Below are positions 59,101 through 64,000 of a DNA stretch of 64,000 nt, in pieces (position 1 is the first letter of the stretch; each line of letters begins with the position of its first letter). The stretch spans positions 2,618,394 to 2,682,393 of the forward strand of contig OZ026603.1 in assembly GCA_964020085.1 (NCBI GenBank), read 5' to 3'. The translations under genes were made by a program, and so were the position numbers. The notes under the pieces are model-generated. The model was not told where the DNA came from, did not search any database, and saw nothing but the letters and a program-made list of their open reading frames with translations. This DNA is from Micromussa lordhowensis (taxonomy: Eukaryota > Cnidaria > Anthozoa > Scleractinia > Lobophylliidae).

Positions 59101-62100
59101 GCGATTCTGCCAACAGGCTATGGAAAGAGTTAAATTTATCAAGTGTTTTCTTTGACAAAGCTTTCTGCCTCGAACCTGAATGCGAGCGTGTTAGTGATTT
59201 TGCTGCTCAACACCAGGTCAACAGCATCGTTGGAAACAATTCCATAAATATGAATTGACTGAGCTTGGCCTTTCTGCCGTCCATTTGAAAGATTGAACCT
59301 GACTTTCACTTGAAACCAGACATTCACTTGAAACTTTCCGCTGCTATTGGCAAGCATGTCTCTGCAGTTGTCAAATACATAACGTAATTCTCAGTTGAAA
59401 ATCTGCATTTGAAAATTTAAACCTACAGACAGGGCAAAAATACTGTTACAAGATGCCTCCTTTGCCGTCATCAGAGCAATTTTACAATACCAGGCCACTT
59501 GTTTACAAATCCCTCAAAGCTTGTAAGAATAAAGCATATAGAAACAAATTCAATGAGATGTAAATGATATACTTCTCATGGCATCGTTTTGCCTCGCTAC
59601 TTGAGGAGAAGAGCTATTTTATTCAAAACAGGCGACAATGAGAGGACATCAAGATAAGGAATCTCATTGGATACATGTAATGAGATTGAAAATTTACACT
59701 GAAAAATCACTTGGCTGTGAAAGGTCAAACTCTCTGGGTTTGTCAGTAGTCCTTCCTTTTGCACGCTTCTTGCTCCCAGGAGTTCGCGTGGCCATTTGTT
59801 CATGTGGTTGTTTTTCGGTCACGCACAATGGACTAAGCAAAAGAGACACTACTAGTAGTCTACTGCATGTTGATTTCATGAGAACGCATGACCACAGAGA
59901 TGCTCTTTTGACTTATGACAGATTGAAATGTTGATTTCACGAGGCTCCCGAGGTTAGGGTTCTGTCCCCTGGTCCCAAAAGTTCAAAACACCACAAATCA
60001 TGCCAATTTGAAATAAAATTTTTGTTACAATCGACCGCTTCTCGTTGGCCATATCTATGGGACTCTCCGTGTCAAAAACTTCGTAAAATCCACTTCCTCT
60101 TACTTATAATTATTTGCTGTTTACCAGCCTACCAAAGCACATGAAACATCCACTGCAGGTGATCGCAATGCATGACAGGAAGGGTCTCTACAACTCACGC
60201 GCAGGAAACAAATCAGTTCCCTAAAATCAGTTCTCCCTTTCCAAACTTTGACGCCGGCAACGCTTGGCAAATGGTCCACAATACAAGAAAAGATTGTTTT
60301 CTTGGGTAAGATGTCTGGATCGATCTGACTTCAAACAATGGTAACAAGTAGTTATTGATTTCCTGTTTTCCTTTAACTTACGAGAAGACAGCTAAGATTC
60401 TGAGGGATTTGATTTTGACTTTGAACACTATAAACAAAAGCTACATTTATGTTTCGTATTGGTGTAAGACACCGCCATCTTTGTTTAGAGAAAGCTAGTA
60501 TCTTGACCAAGACATATTTTCTTCCAAAAATGTGCAAATGAGAGAAAAAAGTCCAAGTTAGTGTTTGAAATATAATTTGTAGTCAATTAACCAAGATTGA
60601 AGCAAATCAGAGACAGAAAAAATAAAATAGGGCTAAAATTTGACATAAGGCAGATTAATATGCATATGCCCCCCCATTTGTATTCTTGATATTTGACTGG
60701 AACTAGCTTGCAATGAAGGCTTATGTGGGGAATATCATTTAAAAGGGACGAATTTCATTTGCATTTGAAAAGACTCCCCACATTGGCCTCAGTTGCAAGC
60801 TAGTTCCAGTCCATACCTAGAATATGAATATGGTCTATTCATAATGTGCAGTTCCAGAAAATAACCATAAATCTCCACTCAAAAGGGATTGGAATTTCAA
60901 GGGGGGGGGGGGGGGGGGCAGAAAAAAACCCTTCCGAGGAGGAGGTTTACTAGATATTTCTGGAACTACATAATGCAAAAAAGTACTTTAAAATAAAATA
61001 GTGTTGCAGCCATACCTAGACACACAGCAAGAAATGGTACTTTAGATCAAGTCTATAAAATTGCGTCCCTCAAACGGGAACCACCAAGAAATTGCTGACA
61101 GCTTAAATTAGTTCTTTAGACTTACCAGTGAATTCATAAGAGCAATGACATCCTATGAAAAAAAGATGGCAAATTAAGGCAAGAACATCTTGCTAAGATC
61201 CTTTTGTCTACAGGTAAATTCAAGGCTTGTAACTTTTCATTTAATAATATTATGAATTACTTGAAACCATTACTGAAGAGAATATACTTACAGCACACAC
61301 GTTTTCATGGCCATATGCATCAATTTCTGAAAATGTTGCACAAGTAATCAGAAAGATTAGAGGGTAGCTGAAATTAATATTTAAATTAAAACAATTAACA
61401 ATACAATGTACATATATTAACCGTTTTTCAAGGTCTGAAAACATGGGCTTGGATAGGACTCTATAATTTTTAGTTGTCATTGATAGTATTGCACAATCAC
61501 AGGTATATTTTTTCGCATGTCATCATGTTTTTGTTGTTGTTGTTTATTTGGGGGATCATGATTATTGTTGTTTTGTCTGACTGAGTTAACACACTTAGTC
61601 TAATCTAAGAAAATACATTTTGCTATATATAACAGATATTCCATCATAAAAACTCAATTTAATTTGACACGTTTTCAAATCAAACAAAAATTTACACCTC
61701 AACAAACACATACCATATGGACTTGAGGTCTGCCCCATTCCTCGTAGATCTGGTGCTATCACTCTGTAACCAGCAATCGCAAGAGCTGTGATCTAACCAA
61801 GACAACCAACACCTTTAATATCACGAGTTTTGATAGCTGCAAACTACTCATCACATTTCCTATTCAACTGCTTGAATGAAACACTGTCTCCTGGATTATA
61901 AATTAAATGTTACTTGAAAAATTTAAAAAAATGGCAAATCATTGTCCGTGATGAATGAAATATTAAAATATAGATAGGACCCTAGGCCTGCACGCACTCC
62001 AATTGATCAAAAACCCATGTTTTATCAGAGTATAAAACATAGAAAAAGTGTGTTTTATTGTTTTTCACTCTAATAATCATAAAGCAAATTAAAATAACTT

Positions 62101-62891
62101 GTTGTTGCTCCTCAAAAAAAAAAAAAAAAAATTAAAGCAAATTAAGAAGCCTAATCCGTGTATTACACTGTAATAAAACACTCCGGACATTTGTGTTCTC
62201 AAATGCCCGTTGTATTTTATCACAGTGTAACACATGGCTTAGGCTTCTTTTACTTTATTTGTTAATTAAAATTTATTCAGAATTAGGGGTTAGGGGAGCA
62301 GGGGTGGTGCAGTGGTGAGAGTGCTCGCCTCCCATAAATGTGACCCTGGTTTGATTCCCAGACCTGGCGTCATATGTGAGTGAGTTTGTTGTTGGTTCTG
62401 CTCTTACTCCGAGGGTTTTTCTCAGGGTTCTCCAGTTCTCCTCCCTCCTCAAAAACCAACATTTCTAAATGCCAATTTGATCGGGAATCCGAGGGCCACA
62501 GGTTTATCAGTTGAAGACTGTTGTGTGTCACCCTCGTAAAACAAAGTTGATTGATTGATTTATTTAATTATTGCACAAGTGATAATACTTACCTGGTATT
62601 TCCAAATATACCATAATTCGGGGAAGCCATGAAGTAGAATGACAACAGGTCCATTTCCCATCTCCACATAATGCATTCTGATGCCTGTCTAAAAAAAACA
62701 CACCTTCAGTTAGTCCATGTGCTAAGCAGCAGCTCTTGGAACTTATCATGTCTGCGCTTATTATCACTCTCTTGAGAAGAAGCATGGAGCTGCAAGGAGT
62801 ATAAATTATTTATTTTGTTTATAATGTTCATAAGTTTGATCTACCTTGACGGAATGTAGATGAGTAAATCTCGTGGTGGATAAGTTCTCCA
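50060..62891 (-). CDS. EPHX2: Epoxide hydrolase, EPHX2-like C-terminal domain, 5' partial
   Basis: Alpha/beta-hydrolase that opens lipid epoxides to diols. Exons: 62891-62845 (upstream edge uncertain), 62688-62593, 61792-61714, 61326-61292, 61152-61126, 58703-58618, 57818-57707, 54202-54128, 53612-53579, 53057-52955, 52650-52581, 52172-52092, 51527-51469, 50138-50060 (stop TGA); phases agree, about 326 residues. Motifs: HGFPELW (oxyanion HGxP), nucleophile Asp in VVGRDLGG, cap tyrosines in FQYQLYF and LNWYR, acid Asp in GKDG and catalytic His in EEASHWVTLE. The order and spacing match the human EPHX2 hydrolase domain, including TPFIPTFPNVNPL and KTGFRGPLNWYR. The usual GHDWGG around the nucleophile is GRDLGG here. 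The N-terminal phosphatase half of EPHX2 is not seen, so a hydrolase-only paralogue is possible. Poly(A) signal near 49700. Confidence 0.9.
50870..51010 (-). repeat. tRNA-derived SINE, antisense
   Basis: On the minus strand: CTGCAGTGGTAAAAGTGC (A-box-like), a CCTCCCACC spacer, then CAGGGTTCAGATCCTGGAC (B-box-like), followed by a SINE body. The body resembles that of the SINE at 62290-62565 in the opposite orientation. Confidence 0.6.
51042..51365. repeat. Foldback element with a 73-codon ORF inside
   Basis: CGTTCCCAGAGCCCACCTGC plus GGTCAGC and GGAATAATCAA on the left are matched in inverse on the right by TTGATTATTCCAGAGC, GACCAAAAGGCATG and GGGCTCCGGGAACAAG. The ORF at 51147-51368 reads into the right arm and has no family resemblance. 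It lies between the two last epoxide hydrolase exons. Confidence 0.6.
51653..51930. repeat. CAGTGGAA-type MITE remnant
   Basis: Starts TACAGTGGAACCCGGTTTTT. The far end is unclear, but inverse-like words (GTATAAACAGGGTAC) appear near 51895. It belongs to the same loose family of TACAGTGGAA-ended MITEs as those near 24.6, 31.0 and 34.3 kb. Confidence 0.35.
53755..53875. repeat. G-run repeat, copy 2
   Basis: TGGAATTTCAAGGGGCATAG, G-rich stretch, then AACCAGAAAATCCTCTG and TTTCTGGAACTACACAATCC. It shares block order with the repeat at 60842-60980, with the G run degraded by substitutions. Confidence 0.55.
54490..55970 (+). mobile_element. RTE-type LINE, 5'-truncated and internally deleted
   Basis: Three parts of one polyprotein are visible in order: the end of the endonuclease (SPDGLHQMDHVTV, then a GSNHNL version of the catalytic His motif, 54560-54690); the linker and start of the reverse transcriptase (54744-55544, with GKAPGIDNITAYLLK and EESVPEELSRGLII); and the C-terminal end (55750-55970, with RSRGWPRETW and MGFATWNEAVAAVRDRA). 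The catalytic RT core is deleted between about 55560 and 55640. Frameshifts and stops occur throughout. It lies in an epoxide hydrolase intron, opposite strand. Confidence 0.8.
56021..56309 (+). mobile_element. Palindromic tRNA-related SINE with 14-bp target duplication
   Basis: Arms 56021-56138 and 56142-56259 are inverse copies with one mismatch around a 3-base loop. Each contains a T-arm/B box (CGGGTTCGAATCCCG) and a tRNA acceptor-like GAAGCCC. The plus-strand unit continues past the arm into a tail ending near 56309. CAAAGGTGTAAATT occurs at 56007-56020 and 56310-56323, a perfect 14-bp duplication bounding the whole insert. No full tRNA cloverleaf is present. Confidence 0.85.
56350..56490. 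repeat. Interspersed inverted-type repeat, copy 2
   Basis: GGAGATAAGAAATTTCTG, TTCGAGTGTTG, then GAGAAATTTCGTATCTCCAA and CCATGTAAT, in the same order as at 10773-11060. The unit is shorter here. Confidence 0.6.
59030..59175 (+). pseudogene. Fragment of a RecQ-like helicase, Walker A region
   Basis: In one plus-strand frame the sequence encodes ELHLSGHDVIAILPTGYGKS, the motif I (Walker A) region of RecQ-family helicases. A TAA then replaces the expected next codon and the frame goes on as IYQVFS. Nothing after about 59175 resembles a helicase. The fragment is too short to date or place; it lies in an epoxide hydrolase intron and is probably a retrocopy or transposon-carried piece. Confidence 0.6.
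60697..60815. repeat. Short inverted-repeat element
   Basis: ACTGGAACTAGCTTGCAA on the left and TTGCAAGCTAGTTCCAGT on the right are perfect 18-base inverse ends; GTGGGGA / TCCCCAC lie just inside. MITE of about 120 bp. Confidence 0.8.
60842..60980. repeat. G-run repeat, copy 3 (most complete)
   Basis: ATGTGCAGTTCCAGAAAATA at the left end, AAAAGGGATTGGAATTTCAA, a G run of about 18, then TATTTCTGGAACTACATAAT at the right end. The termini are inverse versions of each other, so this is a MITE carrying an internal G homopolymer. Confidence 0.65.
62139..62248. repeat. Short foldback element
   Basis: GAAGCCTAATCCGTGTATTA and ACACTGTAATAAAACAC on the left are matched inversely by GTATTTTATCACAGTGTAAC and CACATGGCTTAGGCTTC on the right, around a loop of about 30 bases. 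Confidence 0.75.
62290..62565 (+). mobile_element. tRNA-derived SINE with TTGA tail
   Basis: GGGGTGGTGCAGTGGTGAG (A box), GCTCGCCTCCC spacer, CCTGGTTTGATTCCCAG (B box), a roughly 180-bp body, and a TTGATTGATTGATTTA tail. Both pol III promoter boxes are close to consensus with normal spacing. It is inserted 28 bp from the donor of the epoxide hydrolase exon at 62593. Confidence 0.75.
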
Positions 62892-64000
62892 CTCAGGATT
62901 ATATACATGTACTTATTACAATAGGTAGGTACTGGTGAGCTGTGATGCATTAGTCAGTACACTGTAAGTGCGGTTTTCCATGGTGTCGAAAAACCTTTAA
63001 TGAAAGTAATCACTCTGGTCAGTCACAAACGACACAGACAATCCAGTGAACCAAGTAAACATACCAGTCCTGTAGCTGATGTGAAGCACAGGTTCAAATG
63101 TTTGTGAGCGAGTTACAATTGATTTGGGTTTTTACCTCTAATGGGTGAGTCCGACTTGTAAAATGCTACAAGTTTTTTTAAGCCAATTGCTTTGCATATA
63201 TAATGATGCAGATTAGACCAAAGTGAATGCAAGTTACTTTTGACACTCAAGTAAACACTGCGCTAACCACAAGGCCAAAAGACAACTGGTTATTTACAAC
63301 AGATATCATTGGTGGAAATGTGAGACAGAGAGTCTCACATATGACCAGCAGGCTTTTAGCCAGGTGACCATTGGGCCATTCTAGGGACAGCCACTTTTCA
63401 GTAGAAAATAACTAAATAAAGCTGAGATCTTGTTCATTTGCAGTCATTGATTTCAAATAGTTCAAACAAAATCACTTGTATTCTATGTGTGATTCTGGAA
63501 ATGCTTTTGAAAATTTTCTGCGGGAGGAAGGGGCATGCCTCCAAATTCCCTTGGCACATTGGGGCATTCTTCCCCAAGTTTGTTTGTGGATGGCCACTCA
63601 CAGAATCCTGGCTAAAAGTCTGGTGACAGTAGAGTGTGAAGAATACTAGAACCTTAAGATTGACATAGCAGTGAACTGCATCATGGATTGAGCATGGTTC
63701 CACAACATGCTGTTGGAAAATCTGAAATAATAGGAAAATAAGTAAATAAATAGCAATTCCAGATTCATTACTTTTATAGGTAATAATTTCCTCTTCAGAA
63801 CTGGCCCGTGGCTGACTAGTAGACTAAGTAAATGACCAACCAAGGGACAAATACAAAAAACAAGTATGAAAAGATGAAGGAATGCCTGCAACTGTCCAGT
63901 GCCAGGGCTGTAGCCAAGCACTGTGCATGGTTTAATTCTATTCCTGGGTATTTAGGGTGTTTATTATGACTATAAACAACAACAGCAAGTGCCTTGGTTT
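62892..64000. other. Upstream of the first visible epoxide hydrolase exon
   Basis: I looked on the minus strand for exons of the EPHX2 phosphatase domain or an initiating methionine with a donor of fitting phase and found none. The ORFs at 63434-63921 lack family resemblance. The stretch is most likely intron, with the 5' end of the gene outside the window. Confidence 0.45.

Noticed and set aside
63434..63921. Minus-strand ORFs as the missing 5' exons of the epoxide hydrolase
   Set aside because: They resemble neither a HAD phosphatase nor a signal peptide, and no donor of the right phase leads into the exon ending at 62845.
1..64000. CRISPR array, operon, riboswitch or bacterial origin
   Set aside because: All recognised genes are intron-bearing animal genes, and none of the repeat arrays has regular spacers.

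Overview
This is a piece of an animal nuclear genome. It is AT-rich, its genes have many short coding exons with standard GT-AG introns, and six genes with clear animal orthologues can be assembled exon by exon. The kinds of repeats present (foldback elements with long inverted arms, tRNA-derived SINEs, RTE-type LINE relics, very frequent TACATGTA words) look most like a cnidarian, probably a stony coral or close relative. That placement is an inference; the gene calls do not depend on it. No bacterial operons, CRISPR arrays or intact tRNA/rRNA genes were found.

Layout, left to right. (1) 271-11341, + strand: acid ceramidase (ASAH1), 16 coding exons, 5' end outside the window. (2) 11866-19451, - strand: monoamine oxidase (MAO), complete in only four coding exons. 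Its large second intron is a graveyard of nested elements, including a broken virus-like element at about 14.4-16.4 kb. (3) 19826-21873, + strand: the copper chaperone ATOX1, three exons, head-to-head with MAO across a 374-bp gap. (4) 25738-39098, - strand: STIM, the ER calcium sensor, 11 coding exons, 661 residues, complete. (5) 39567-47245, + strand: SRA1, six exons, 436 residues, head-to-head with STIM across 468 bp and carrying a long Pro/Ser/Thr-rich insert. (6) 50060 to about 62891, - strand: epoxide hydrolase domain of an EPHX2-like gene, 14 coding exons, 5' end not found. Orientation strictly alternates (+ - + - + -), giving two compact divergent promoters and three convergent pairs. 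The genes serve unrelated pathways (lysosomal sphingolipid turnover, amine oxidation, copper delivery, store-operated calcium entry, RNA/transcription coactivation, epoxide hydrolysis) and I see no sign that they form one system.

The non-coding part is the more unusual content: a palindrome of about 1 kb with mirror-image ORFs (40.7-41.7 kb); a 118-bp-armed palindromic, tRNA-related SINE with a 14-bp target duplication (56.0-56.3 kb); several families of foldback elements and MITEs present twice or more; a tandem duplication that copies the splice donor of SRA1 exon 3; and an empty-site/filled-site pair of repeats that proves one nested insertion. I found no convincing new multi-gene system. 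The best candidates for something undescribed are the virus-like relic in the MAO intron and the palindromic elements.
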